Positions 43,221 through 51,982 of a DNA stretch of 64,000 nucleotides are shown here, piece after piece. The position numbers were made by a program, and so were the translations under genes. The stretch comes from Bacteroidales bacterium (GTDB taxonomy: Bacteria; Bacteroidota; Bacteroidia; Bacteroidales; UBA3663): assembly GCA_017618715.1 (NCBI GenBank), contig JAFZTS010000002.1, positions 1-64,000 on the forward strand, read 5' to 3'. The number at the start of each line of letters is the position of its first letter. Within the stretch, counting starts at the first letter, position 1. The notes below the pieces were generated by a model that saw only the letters and a program-made list of their open reading frames with translations, did no database searches and was not told the DNA's origin.

Positions 43221-44198
43221 TTACTTTTTAACAACGCCGAAACGCTTTGGTTTGACATACGAATTGAGCAGAGGCACGAAGGCGTTCATCATCAGGATGG
43301 CGAAGGACATACCCTCGGGGTATGCGCCATAACGGCGAATCACCATCGTGAGGAAACCGATGCAAACACCATAGATGAGCTGGGCACGCGGATTCATTGG
43401 CGAGGTCACATAATCGGTAGCCATGAAGATGGCACCCAGGAACAGACCGCCGCCGAGGAACTGCTGCATGATGATGCTCCAGTTGCTGACACCCGGGATA
43501 TCCTCGAAGCCGTAGAACAGGCATGCAAAGACGAATGCGGATGCAAGGGTAGAAACCGGAATCTCCCATGTGATGGTCTTCTTATAGAGCATATAGCAAC
43601 CACCGAGGAGGAGGAGAAGTGCCGAGTCCTCACCCATTGAACCAGCTGTGGTGCCGAGGAATGCCTCACCCAGTGATTCGAGAGAAACGCCGGGCACATG
43701 GTTCACCATCTGGGTGATGAGGGCGAGAGGAGTAGCTCCTGTTGCCACATCGAAGTAACCTGGCTCAACTGGCCATGTGGTCATCTGAACGGGATAAGCC
43801 ACGAGAAGGAATACACGTCCGACGAGAGCAGGATTGAAGATGTTCTGGCCAAGTCCACCGAATGACATCTTGCCGATGCCGATAGCTACGAGAGCACCGA
43901 TGATGATAATCCAAACAGGGAGGTTGGATGGCACGTTGAACGCCAGTAGAAGACCGGTGAGGACAGCCGAAAGGTCGCAAACTGAAGGAGTCACCTTCAT
44001 CACGAACTTCTGAATCAGGAACTCAAAAAGCACGCAAGCGCAAACCGAAGTCAATGTGACGATGATGGCGCCCAAGCCGAACTGGTAGAAAGACCAGAGC
44101 AGCGCGGGACACAGCGCGATAATCACCTGAAGCATACACTTCTGAGTACTGTTGCCGCTGTGTACGTGCGGTGACAATGAAACGTTTAATTTATTCAT
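43221..44198 (-). CDS. rnfD: Rnf electron transport complex subunit D
   Basis: The 325-residue polytopic membrane protein starts MNKLNVSLSPHVHSGNST, typical for RnfD/NqrB. The covalent FMN site is the Thr in DVATGATPLALI (about residue 178-189), and FGGLGQNIFNPALVGRVFL is the family signature. It has about ten membrane segments. RnfD is a core ion-translocating subunit. It lies 32 bp after rnfC. Confidence 0.93.
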   Translation of the reverse strand: MNKLNVSLSPHVHSGNSTQKCMLQVIIALCPALLWSFYQFGLGAIIVTLTSVCACVLFEFLIQKFVMKVTPSVCDLSAVLTGLLLAFNVPSNLPVWIIIIGALVAIGIGKMSFGGLGQNIFNPALVGRVFLLVAYPVQMTTWPVEPGYFDVATGATPLALITQMVNHVPGVSLESLGEAFLGTTAGSMGEDSALLLLLGGCYMLYKKTITWEIPVSTLASAFVFACLFYGFEDIPGVSNWSIIMQQFLGGGLFLGAIFMATDYVTSPMNPRAQLIYGVCIGFLTMVIRRYGAYPEGMSFAILMMNAFVPLLNSYVKPKRFGVVKK

Positions 44199-44230
44199 TT
44201 GTTTTCAACATTTAACTATCAACTTACAAG

Positions 44231-45610
44231 TTATTTCGCTGCGGCAGCGGCCTTTGCAGCGTCAGCCTTGGCCTTGGCTTCGGCAGCACGGGCGCGAAGG
44301 ATGCCCATTACCTTGGGCTTGCCCTGACGGATCCAGTCAAGCAACGGACGATGAGCGGGACAAGAGAATGAGCAGGAACCACACTCGATGCAGTCGTAGA
44401 TGCGCTCCTCTTCACACTTGTCGAGCATATTCTTTTCGGCAAATGTTGCAAGGAAGTTAGGCTGCAAGCCCATTGGACAAGCATGAACGCATTTTGCGCA
44501 CCTGATGCAAGGACCAGCCTCCTTACGACGAGCCTCCTCGTTCTTCATGATCAGGATGCCCGAGCAACCCTTGACCATATAGCTGTTGGTGTCGGGCATG
44601 GCCTTACCCATCATAGGACCACCGGAGATGATCTTTCCGGTATCTTCGGGCACACCACCAGCGGCTTCGATGAGCTGCTGGATAGGCACACCGATACGTG
44701 CCAGGAAGTTACTTGGCTTGGAGACACTCTTACCGGTGACGGTGACAACACGATCGATGAGAGGCTTGTTCTTCTGCACAGCTTCATAGACAGCGAATGC
44801 CGTACCAACATTCTGGACGAGAGCACCCGTTGCAATGGGAAGACCGCCTGAAGGAACCTCGGCACCTATAACAGCATTGATGAGCTGCTTTTCGCCGCCC
44901 TGCGGGTATTTGAGCTTGAGGGGAACGATTTCGATTTCCGGATAACCTTTCTTTGCAGTTTCGGTCATGAGCTGGATAGCATCGGGCTTGTTGGCCTCAA
45001 TGCCGATATATGCCTTCTTGACACCCATAGCCTTCTCAAGAATCTGCACACCGATGCAGATCTCCTCAGGATGAGCGAGCATCAGGGCATGGTCGGAGGT
45101 CAGGTAGGGTTCGCACTCGACACCATTGATGATGACACACTGCGGCTTGGCTGTCGGAGGAGGCATCAACTTCACCTGGGTTGGGAAGGTGGCGCCACCC
45201 ATACCTACGATGCCCATTTCCTTCACCTTGGCAATGATCTCCTCCTTCGAGAGGGAGATTTCGCGCTTGATCTCCGTTGAGCGGTCAATGGTCTCGAGCC
45301 ATTCGTCACCCTCAACCTTAATGAAAACGGCAGGAACCTTCTTGCCTGTAGGATCTTCGACGAAGTCCACCTTGTCAACTGTACCACTGACGGAAGAATG
45401 AACGAAAGAAGAAACAAAACCACCAGGTTCACCGATAGGAGTACCAACTTTCACCTTATCGCCTTTGGCGACAATAGCTTTCGATGGAGCGCCAAGATTC
45501 TGGGCCATCGGAATGGCGACAACAGCAGGCACGGCAGCCACTTCGATGGGAGCCTTGGCGGAAAGCTTGTTTGCGGCGGGATGTACACCACCGAGTTTAA
45601 AAGTCTTCAT
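44231..45610 (-). CDS. rnfC: Rnf electron transport complex subunit C
   Basis: The 459-residue cytoplasmic subunit carries the NAD(H)/FMN-binding domain related to NuoF and two 4Fe-4S clusters near the C-terminus (CIRCAKCVHACP at about 368-379 and CIECGSCSFSCP at about 407-418). The glycine-rich GIVGMGGATFPTQVKL is a nucleotide-binding signature. The tail ends AEAKAKADAAKAAAAAK. It is the site where NAD exchanges electrons with the complex. It follows rnfB by 32 bp. Confidence 0.93.
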   Translation of the reverse strand: MKTFKLGGVHPAANKLSAKAPIEVAAVPAVVAIPMAQNLGAPSKAIVAKGDKVKVGTPIGEPGGFVSSFVHSSVSGTVDKVDFVEDPTGKKVPAVFIKVEGDEWLETIDRSTEIKREISLSKEEIIAKVKEMGIVGMGGATFPTQVKLMPPPTAKPQCVIINGVECEPYLTSDHALMLAHPEEICIGVQILEKAMGVKKAYIGIEANKPDAIQLMTETAKKGYPEIEIVPLKLKYPQGGEKQLINAVIGAEVPSGGLPIATGALVQNVGTAFAVYEAVQKNKPLIDRVVTVTGKSVSKPSNFLARIGVPIQQLIEAAGGVPEDTGKIISGGPMMGKAMPDTNSYMVKGCSGILIMKNEEARRKEAGPCIRCAKCVHACPMGLQPNFLATFAEKNMLDKCEEERIYDCIECGSCSFSCPAHRPLLDWIRQGKPKVMGILRARAAEAKAKADAAKAAAAAK

Positions 45611-45642
45611 ATCTTATTTAATGAATTATCTGATTATTGGTC

Positions 45643-46731
45643 TTATTCTGCCTTGGGAGCCTTAGGTGCAGGAGCTTCAACCTTGGCAGCAGTCTCGACA
45701 ACCTTGGCTGCAGTCTCTTCCACCTTCTCGACAACGGTCTCGGCAGCCTTGGCAGCGGTCTCAGCAGCCTTTGCAGCAGCCTCTTCGGCAGCCTTCTTGG
45801 CAGCAAGAGCCTCGGCGGCTTTCTTGGCAGCCTCCTCCTTCGCCTTGGCGGCATCGGCAGCTTTCTTTGCCTTGAGTTTCTCGACAATGGTCTGAACGGC
45901 AGCCGTGCAGTGGATGGCACCGGTAGGACACTCGGCTACGCACATACCGCAAGCCTTGCACTTCTCAGGATCAATGTAAGCGAGATTGTTCTCGATGGTA
46001 ATAGCGTCGAACTTACAGGTCTTCTGGCATTTGCCGCAACCGATACAAGCGCTGGCACAGGCCTTGCGAGCCACGCCACCCTTGTCCTTGTTGATACAGC
46101 TAACCCAAACACGCTTCAGGGCAGGAGTCTTGGCAGCGTTCTTCTTGCGAATCTCGATGACGATCTTAGGACAAGCTTTCGCACAAGCTCCACAAGCCAC
46201 ACACTTCTCCTCATCGACCTCAGGAAGTCCGGTGGCCAGATTCATGTGAATGGCATCAAATGTACAAGCCCTGACACAGTCGCCCAAGCCGAGGCATCCG
46301 AAAGCACAGCCCGTCTCGCCAGCAAATGTGGAAGCAGCTACAGCACATGACTTAACGCCATCATAGATAGAAAGTTTAGGGCGACATTCGAGGTTGCCAT
46401 TGCAACGAACCACAGCAAGTTGGGGTTCAGCAGTTCCTGCCTCCACACCGAGGATTGCGGCGACCTTAGCCATGCAGTCGGAACCACCGACAGGACAGAG
46501 CAGGCTGCCCAGCGAATTGCTGGCATCCTTCTCCTTGACGCATGCATCAGCCATACCATGACATCCCGGGAATCCGCAACCGCCACAGTTCGCACCAGGC
46601 AGAACCTCTTCCACTTGACCCACACGTGGATCCTCGAAAACATAGAACTTCTTTGATACAAAGTAAAGTACCAAAGCGCCTATGGCACCAAGCACGCCAA
46701 GCACGCCAAGTGCTAACAAAATTACGTTCAT
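45643..46731 (-). CDS. rnfB: Rnf electron transport complex subunit B with long Ala/Lys-rich tail
   Basis: The 362-residue ferredoxin-docking subunit has one N-terminal helix (LLALGVLGVLGAIGALVLYF), the four-Cys cluster CGGCGFPGC...C (about 49-80), and several 4Fe-4S ferredoxin motifs (CVACGACAKACP, CIGCGKCQKTC, CKACGMCVAECP). From about residue 265 the protein becomes a charged Ala/Lys/Glu coiled-coil-like extension of nearly 100 residues ending KAPKAE; ordinary RnfB ends soon after the last cluster. The extension may contact RnfC or RnfG, which also have charged tails. Confidence 0.93.
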   Translation of the reverse strand: MNVILLALGVLGVLGAIGALVLYFVSKKFYVFEDPRVGQVEEVLPGANCGGCGFPGCHGMADACVKEKDASNSLGSLLCPVGGSDCMAKVAAILGVEAGTAEPQLAVVRCNGNLECRPKLSIYDGVKSCAVAASTFAGETGCAFGCLGLGDCVRACTFDAIHMNLATGLPEVDEEKCVACGACAKACPKIVIEIRKKNAAKTPALKRVWVSCINKDKGGVARKACASACIGCGKCQKTCKFDAITIENNLAYIDPEKCKACGMCVAECPTGAIHCTAAVQTIVEKLKAKKAADAAKAKEEAAKKAAEALAAKKAAEEAAAKAAETAAKAAETVVEKVEETAAKVVETAAKVEAPAPKAPKAE

Positions 46732-46795
46732 AGTGATACTAATGTTTATATAATATTATATAATGTATAAGATTCTTCGCTGTTTATCAATAAAG

Positions 46796-47218
46796 CTAAT
46801 AAAGTCTCTCAAGCGTGAATTCCGTCTTGCGCTCCAAACGATCGCGCTGCATCCACAGGATAAAGAAATAAAGACCAAGCAACACCAAGGTGGCAAGACA
46901 ACCCTTGATCTCACTACCGGTAGTACCAACCACCGCAAACAAGCATATTAAGGCAAGTACCATAGGCACGACAAAAGCCAAAAGAACTGCTGTCCATGCC
47001 AACCCACTTGTAACAACTACACGCACATAATCGCCCACTTCGTAAGATACGCCATAGCTATTTGCTACCACTTCCCTTCGGGCAGAGTCGGAAGTCCCAC
47101 TGCTGCACAGCGTCTTGGCATGACAACCCGAGCAAGCTGAGTTTTGCACAAATTGGACGGTGACACGTTGTCCATCCACTTTGATTACGACTCCTTCATG
47201 TGTGATATTATTACTCAC
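46796..47218 (-). CDS. rseC: SoxR-reducing system protein RseC family
   Basis: The 140-residue protein has the RseC cysteine pattern (CSGCHAKTLC, about 28-37) in an N-terminal cytoplasmic part and two membrane helices (about 72-118). RseC-family genes commonly head Rnf operons. Its exact role is not settled; it is tied to redox control in enterobacteria. It is the first gene here, 64 bp before rnfB. The -7 element TAACTTTGC on the minus strand (GCAAAGTTA at 47282-47290) lies about 65 bp upstream, but no good TTTG is at the expected distance. Confidence 0.85.
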   Translation of the reverse strand: MSNNITHEGVVIKVDGQRVTVQFVQNSACSGCHAKTLCSSGTSDSARREVVANSYGVSYEVGDYVRVVVTSGLAWTAVLLAFVVPMVLALICLFAVVGTTGSEIKGCLATLVLLGLYFFILWMQRDRLERKTEFTLERLY

Positions 47219-47424
47219 GATGATTAGATGTTTATCTCCTCAAGGAACAATCTTGGGAGTATATTTAGCTTATAATTTGCTGCAAAGTTAATGATTTTTG
47301 TTGAATATTACATTATTTTTAGCAAAAAAAATGCTTATTTATGTTATATAACACAAAAAAAAGACTTATTTGTGTCGGAATGTGGGGATTTTTTAGTATT
47401 TTTGCACCATCAAAACGTAAAGAA

Positions 47425-48429
47425 ATGAACCATCTCAAAAGATTTTATACTGGTTTTCTGCTTTTGCTGGTACTTGTCTCTTGCAGTTGCAAGCGAAATG
47501 CCACCGGAGATGCCACATTGACAAACAGTCGGGTTTCGCAGGCAAATTCGCGTGAAATGCCGCTGTTCTCTGCCGATTCCGCTTACCAGTATGTTGCCGA
47601 GCAATGCAATTTCGGACCACGTGTTCCAGGCACCGATGCTCAAACAGCTTGTGCCGGATGGCTCGAAAAAGAACTGCGCCGTCATGGTGCCCAGGTGATC
47701 GTTCAAGAGGGGGAGATGAAGGCATACAACGCAGCTATGCTACCCGTCAAGAACATCATCGGTTCTTTCAATGCGGATGCCAAGATGCGCGTTCTTCTGG
47801 TGAGCCACTGGGACAGTCGGCCCTTTGCCGACAACGACCCTGATCCGACCAAACACAAAACCCCTGTAATGGGAGCCAACGATGGCGCATCGGGTGTAGG
47901 CATTCTCCTTGAGCTGGCTCGTCTCTGCAGCCAGAAGCTTCCGCAAGTCGGCATAGACATCTTCCTGACCGATGCAGAAGATTATGGAGCTCCAAACGAC
48001 TGGACGGGCACACATGACGAGAAATGGTGGGCGTTGGGCACTCAAATGTGGTGCAAGCAGGCTGCCAAGGAGGGTTATCGTGCACAATATGGCATTTTGC
48101 TCGACATGGTAGGTTCGCCAGATGCCACCTTCTATCGCGAGTACTACAGTGAACGCTATGCCAGCTCGTTCGTCAACGAAATCTGGCAGACGGCTGCACG
48201 ACTTGGATATGGAGACCTTTTCATCAATCAAGGGGGAGGCGGTATCACAGATGACCATGTTTTCATCAACCGCATGCTTCATATCCCTTGTGTTGACATC
48301 ATCGACACGCGTGTGGATGCAGAAGGTTCATTCTGTCCCGAATGGCACACCACCCGCGACACTATGGACAACATTTCAAAAGAAACACTCGGCAAAGTCG
48401 GACGTGTGCTCGTTTCTCTTCTTTGGTAA
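47425..48429 (+). CDS. M28 family zinc peptidase or glutaminyl cyclase-like lipoprotein
   Basis: The 334-residue protein starts MNHLKRFYTGFLLLLVLVSC, a lipoprotein signal, so I reject the upstream in-frame ATG at 47341. The zinc-site residues of M28 are visible: the His in SHWDSRPFAD (about 127), the bridging Asp in GANDGASGVG (about 152), the acidic pair in LTDAEDYG, and the His in TDDHVFINR. The layout resembles glutaminyl-peptide cyclotransferase-like M28 members, which form N-terminal pyroglutamate, so either that or aminopeptidase activity is possible. It has a TATTTTTG -7 element at 47397-47404. Confidence 0.8.
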   Translation: MNHLKRFYTGFLLLLVLVSCSCKRNATGDATLTNSRVSQANSREMPLFSADSAYQYVAEQCNFGPRVPGTDAQTACAGWLEKELRRHGAQVIVQEGEMKAYNAAMLPVKNIIGSFNADAKMRVLLVSHWDSRPFADNDPDPTKHKTPVMGANDGASGVGILLELARLCSQKLPQVGIDIFLTDAEDYGAPNDWTGTHDEKWWALGTQMWCKQAAKEGYRAQYGILLDMVGSPDATFYREYYSERYASSFVNEIWQTAARLGYGDLFINQGGGGITDDHVFINRMLHIPCVDIIDTRVDAEGSFCPEWHTTRDTMDNISKETLGKVGRVLVSLLW

Positions 48430-48444
48430 TCCGCAGTTACAACT

Positions 48445-48465
48445 CGGAGTACTTGGAATACTCCG
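48445..48465. other. Small hairpin before sufE
   Basis: CGGAGTA and TACTCCG form a perfect 7-bp stem with a 7-nt loop. There is no T-run, so it may be a weak terminator or processing site between the peptidase gene and the sufE-like gene; the same word ACTCCGAT recurs just after it. Confidence 0.35.
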
Positions 48466-48498
48466 ATTACTCCGATATTACAAAAATACAATTAGATT

Positions 48499-48924
48499 AT
48501 GACAATCAACGAAATGCAAGATCAGATCATCGACGACTTCTCAGCGTTTGATGACTGGATGGACAAATATCAAATGATCATCGAGATGGGCAACAACCTG
48601 GAAACACTCGATGAGAAGTACAAGATCCCACAAAACCTCATTGAAGGTTGCCAGAGCCGCGTTTGGCTCCAGGCGGATTATGACGAGGACACCAAACTGA
48701 TCCATTTTACCGGCGATTCCGATGCCGTGATCGTCAAGGGACTTGTCAGTCTCGTCATTCAGGTGCTTTCTGACCACACTCCTGACGAGATTCTCAATTC
48801 CGACCTCTACTTCATCGAGCAGATTGGACTGAAGGAGAACCTCTCTCCCACCCGCTCCAACGGCTTCCTGTCCATGATCAAGCAAATGCGCATCTACGCC
48901 CTTGCCTTCAAAGCCAAAGGGTAA
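48499..48924 (+). CDS. sufE: SufE family cysteine-desulfurase partner
   Basis: The 141-residue cytoplasmic protein accepts persulfide sulfur from a cysteine desulfurase (SufS) and passes it to the SufBCD scaffold for iron-sulfur assembly. The acceptor Cys is in the strongly conserved LIEGCQSRVWLQ (about residue 51), and RSNGFLSMIKQMR is a second family signature. The rest of the suf system is not in the window. Iron-sulfur demand by the Rnf complex next door is a reasonable but unproven link. Confidence 0.9.
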   Translation: MTINEMQDQIIDDFSAFDDWMDKYQMIIEMGNNLETLDEKYKIPQNLIEGCQSRVWLQADYDEDTKLIHFTGDSDAVIVKGLVSLVIQVLSDHTPDEILNSDLYFIEQIGLKENLSPTRSNGFLSMIKQMRIYALAFKAKG

Positions 48925-49016
48925 CTCTAAGGGATTTTAAGGGCCATCAAGTTGAGCATTTGCGAAACTTGAGCAATATTTCAATAATACAGATAAACCG
49001 ACTATCCATTATTCCA

Positions 49017-49610
49017 ATGAAAAAGCTTATCACACTCCTGGCTGCTTTCGTCACATTAGCCACAGGCACTGCACAAATAACAGCTCCCGTCATCGAAGAA
49101 AAGCCTGAAACAGACAGCAAGTACATGGCTGGCGCTATTCCAGAAATCGATGGCAAGGTCATCCTGACCCGCACGGTTGAGGTCCCCGAGGGTCTCACTT
49201 TGCAGGAGGTCATGAACCGTGTTGACTCATGGCTCATTCGCTGCACCAAAGACGAACGCATGCACTATAATCAACGTCTGCCTCAAACAGCCGACAATGA
49301 ATTGCAACATGCCTACAGCTTGGAGCTCACTTTTTCGAAGACATTCCTTGCGCATGATTTTGCCGAGATGGCTTACGTTTTAGCTGTACGATACATCGAT
49401 GGCCAGATTGTAATGGAGATGAGCCACATCAACTACAAGTACAACGAGAACAACAAGCAAAACAAATATACTGCCGAGGAGATGATCATCGACAAGTATG
49501 CCTTGAACAAAAAGAAAACCAAGCTCATCTTTGGATTCAAAAAGTTCCGCATGAAGACCATCGATCTTTTGGACGAACTACAGATTTCGCTTCAGAACGA
49601 GTTCAAATAA
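49017..49610 (+). CDS. DUF4468 domain secreted protein
   Basis: The 197-residue protein has a signal peptide (MKKLITLLAAFVTLATGTAQ; the earlier in-frame ATG at 48960 is unlikely). The centre and C-terminus match the DUF4468 pattern: an N-terminal VEVPEGLTLQEVMNRVDSW, a beta-rich TBP-like fold, and NKYTAEEMIIDKYALNKKKT. Function is unknown; these proteins are common, exported, in Bacteroidales. The next gene starts 3 bp later, so the two share a transcript. Confidence 0.75.
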   Translation: MKKLITLLAAFVTLATGTAQITAPVIEEKPETDSKYMAGAIPEIDGKVILTRTVEVPEGLTLQEVMNRVDSWLIRCTKDERMHYNQRLPQTADNELQHAYSLELTFSKTFLAHDFAEMAYVLAVRYIDGQIVMEMSHINYKYNENNKQNKYTAEEMIIDKYALNKKKTKLIFGFKKFRMKTIDLLDELQISLQNEFK

Positions 49611-49613
49611 ATC

Positions 49614-50564
49614 ATGTGGATCATACTTGCCTTCCTGAGTGCATTGTTACTCGGGTGCTATGATGTTTTCAAGAAAGTGTCGCTCAAAGACAATGCCGTC
49701 ATCCCGGTATTGTTTCTCAACACTGTCTTTTGTTCGCTCATATTCCTGCCACTGGTCGTTCTCTCAGCCCGTGGCATTATTCCTTCGGATAGTCCCGTCT
49801 ATATTCCTGTCATCAAGGACAACACCATTCACCTGTACATCATTTTGAAGTCGGCCATAGTGCTGGCTTCCTGGATTTGTGCCTATTATGGATTGAAGCA
49901 TCTTCCCATCACCATCGCCTCTCCCATCAATGCCACTCGCCCGATTCTGGTACTCCTTGGTGCCATCTTCATCTTTGGCGAGAAACTGAATGGTTGGCAA
50001 TGGGCAGGTGTAATAGTGTCAATCATCGCATTCGGACTCATTTCGACCTCAGGCAAGAAGGAAGGCATACAGTTGAAGCATTCCATCTGGATCTGGGCAG
50101 TGATTGCAGGCACCCTGATTGGTGCCATATCGGGCCTATACGACAAATTCCTTGTGGGAGATCCGAACAATGGACAGGGTTTGTTTGGTATTTGGGCGAA
50201 CAGGGGATTCCCCAAGATGGTTGTCCAATCGTGGTACAATTTCTATCAAGTGCTGATGATGGGCATCGTTTGCCTCGTGCTTTGGGCTCCCAAGAAACAT
50301 CGCAGGAAGCATCCTTTTCAATGGAAATGGCAAATCATCTGTATCTCGGTCTTCCTCTCCGTGGCTGACTTCTGCTATTTCTATGCGCTATCCTTTCCTG
50401 GAGCCCTCATCTCTGTCATCAGCCTCGTACGACGTTCAGGGGTTGTGGTAGGATTCGTTGCCGGCTGGCTCTTCTTCAAAGAGAAGAACATAAAGAGCAA
50501 GTCGCTCGACCTGCTCTTTGTCATCATCGCCATGATCCTTTTGTGGATTGGTTCTATGCAATAA
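49614..50564 (+). CDS. DMT superfamily (EamA-like) transporter
   Basis: The 316-residue inner-membrane protein has about ten helices with an internal repeat: LGCYDVFKKVSLK and later SGLYDKFLV, and the EamA-type PITIASPINATRPILVLLGAIFIFGEKL in the first half against PGALISVISLVRRSGVVVGFVAG in the second. Family members export or import metabolites; the substrate is unknown. It is co-transcribed with the DUF4468 gene and convergent with the dGTPase gene. Confidence 0.8.
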   Translation: MWIILAFLSALLLGCYDVFKKVSLKDNAVIPVLFLNTVFCSLIFLPLVVLSARGIIPSDSPVYIPVIKDNTIHLYIILKSAIVLASWICAYYGLKHLPITIASPINATRPILVLLGAIFIFGEKLNGWQWAGVIVSIIAFGLISTSGKKEGIQLKHSIWIWAVIAGTLIGAISGLYDKFLVGDPNNGQGLFGIWANRGFPKMVVQSWYNFYQVLMMGIVCLVLWAPKKHRRKHPFQWKWQIICISVFLSVADFCYFYALSFPGALISVISLVRRSGVVVGFVAGWLFFKEKNIKSKSLDLLFVIIAMILLWIGSMQ

Positions 50565-50587
50565 AATACTTCTCGAACCTTCAGCTC

Positions 50588-51961
50588 CTAAAGCGAAGGC
50601 AGTGACATGCCATAAATCTTGCGATACAGATCCAGGGCATAGACATCGGTCATGCCACTAATGTAATCGAGAACTGACAGGATTCGAGTATATATGCTAT
50701 CAGCATGTGTATCATATTGTGCCGGAACACGATTCAGCAGCAATTGGCTATATGTGCGATCGGGATGAATCACAGCGTCAATGAATTTCTGAAGTAGTAC
50801 AGTAATAATCTGGTAACCTGCCACTTCAATATCCACCACATCTGAACTATTGTAGATACGAGCCACAGCTACATCTGAACAATGCTGATAGGCTTGCGCC
50901 ACATGAGGTGTAACACATTGTATCAACGGTTTTTGGAATGTACCGGACAGTATTTCTTCTTCATGCTGCAAGAAAACCTGTGTACATTCATAGACCAAAG
51001 TTCCAATGGCACGACTACGCAAATAACCAATCTGTTCATTGATATCAGGCACATAGCTCAAGCCTCGGATAATCTTTTCGCGCATCTCTCCTTCAAAGAA
51101 TCCGAGCAACAATTCACGGGTCTCAGCCGTTGACAAAAGCTTCAGATTATGTGCATCTTCAATGTCCATGATCTGATAACAGATATCATCTGCAGCTTCG
51201 ACAAGGAAACAAAGCGGATGACGGCAATATCGATGATGTTTGTGCTCGAATAATTCGGTGGTGGGCATATCCAAATCCAACTTGCCTTCGATATCAATGA
51301 CTTCCAGTCCCAATCTCTCTGCCAACCGCAAGAAAGACTCCTCTTCTGCCTGGAAAAAACCGAACTTGGGTTTAGGCCCAGCCACTGTGCTGGCATGGGG
51401 ATATTTGATGATAGATGCCAATGTGCTATAGGTCAATGCAAATCCTCCTTCACGATGTCCGCAGAAACGATGTGTCAGCAGTCGGAAGGCATTGGCATTA
51501 CCGTCGAAATGCGTCAAGTCTGCCCATTGATGAGGGGATAAATCATCCTTAAACCTTTGACCCTCTCCTTCCTTGAAGTAAGAAATTATGGCTCTTTCCC
51601 CCGAATGTCCAAAGGGAGGATTCCCCATATCATGAGCCAGACAGGCCGTGGCTACAATATCATCGAGAGATTGCAGCTTATCGGTCCACTCCTCTCCCTT
51701 GTATTTTTCCAGAAGTTCCAACGAGACATTATTCGCCAGACTTCGTCCGACGCTTGCAACTTCAAGCGAATGAGTCAAGCGATTGTGAACAAAGACTGCG
51801 CCAGGCAAAGGAAATACTTGCGTCTTGTTCTGCAAGCGGCGAAAAGAGGGTGAGAAAATGAGACGATCATAATCACGCTGAAACTCAGTACGAGCGTGTC
51901 GGCGCATATTCAAATTCTCTTGGCCAAAACGTGTAGCGGAAAGCAACTGATCCCAATTCAT
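50588..51961 (-). CDS. dgt: Deoxyguanosinetriphosphate triphosphohydrolase
   Basis: The 457-residue cytoplasmic enzyme hydrolyses dGTP to deoxyguanosine and triphosphate. The HD-domain metal and phosphate residues are visible: HNRLTHSLEVASVGR (about 57-71) and CLAHDMGNPPFGHSGE (about 106-121), with a later Asp in VEAADDICYQIMD. Length and order match the dGTPase family (Dgt) of other Bacteroidales. Its own gene start is separated by only 21 bp from the GH2 stop, so it may be the last gene of the esterase-GH2 transcript. Confidence 0.9.
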   Translation of the reverse strand: MNWDQLLSATRFGQENLNMRRHARTEFQRDYDRLIFSPSFRRLQNKTQVFPLPGAVFVHNRLTHSLEVASVGRSLANNVSLELLEKYKGEEWTDKLQSLDDIVATACLAHDMGNPPFGHSGERAIISYFKEGEGQRFKDDLSPHQWADLTHFDGNANAFRLLTHRFCGHREGGFALTYSTLASIIKYPHASTVAGPKPKFGFFQAEEESFLRLAERLGLEVIDIEGKLDLDMPTTELFEHKHHRYCRHPLCFLVEAADDICYQIMDIEDAHNLKLLSTAETRELLLGFFEGEMREKIIRGLSYVPDINEQIGYLRSRAIGTLVYECTQVFLQHEEEILSGTFQKPLIQCVTPHVAQAYQHCSDVAVARIYNSSDVVDIEVAGYQIITVLLQKFIDAVIHPDRTYSQLLLNRVPAQYDTHADSIYTRILSVLDYISGMTDVYALDLYRKIYGMSLPSL

Positions 51962-51982
51962 AATTTAATATTCTTGAAAAGG

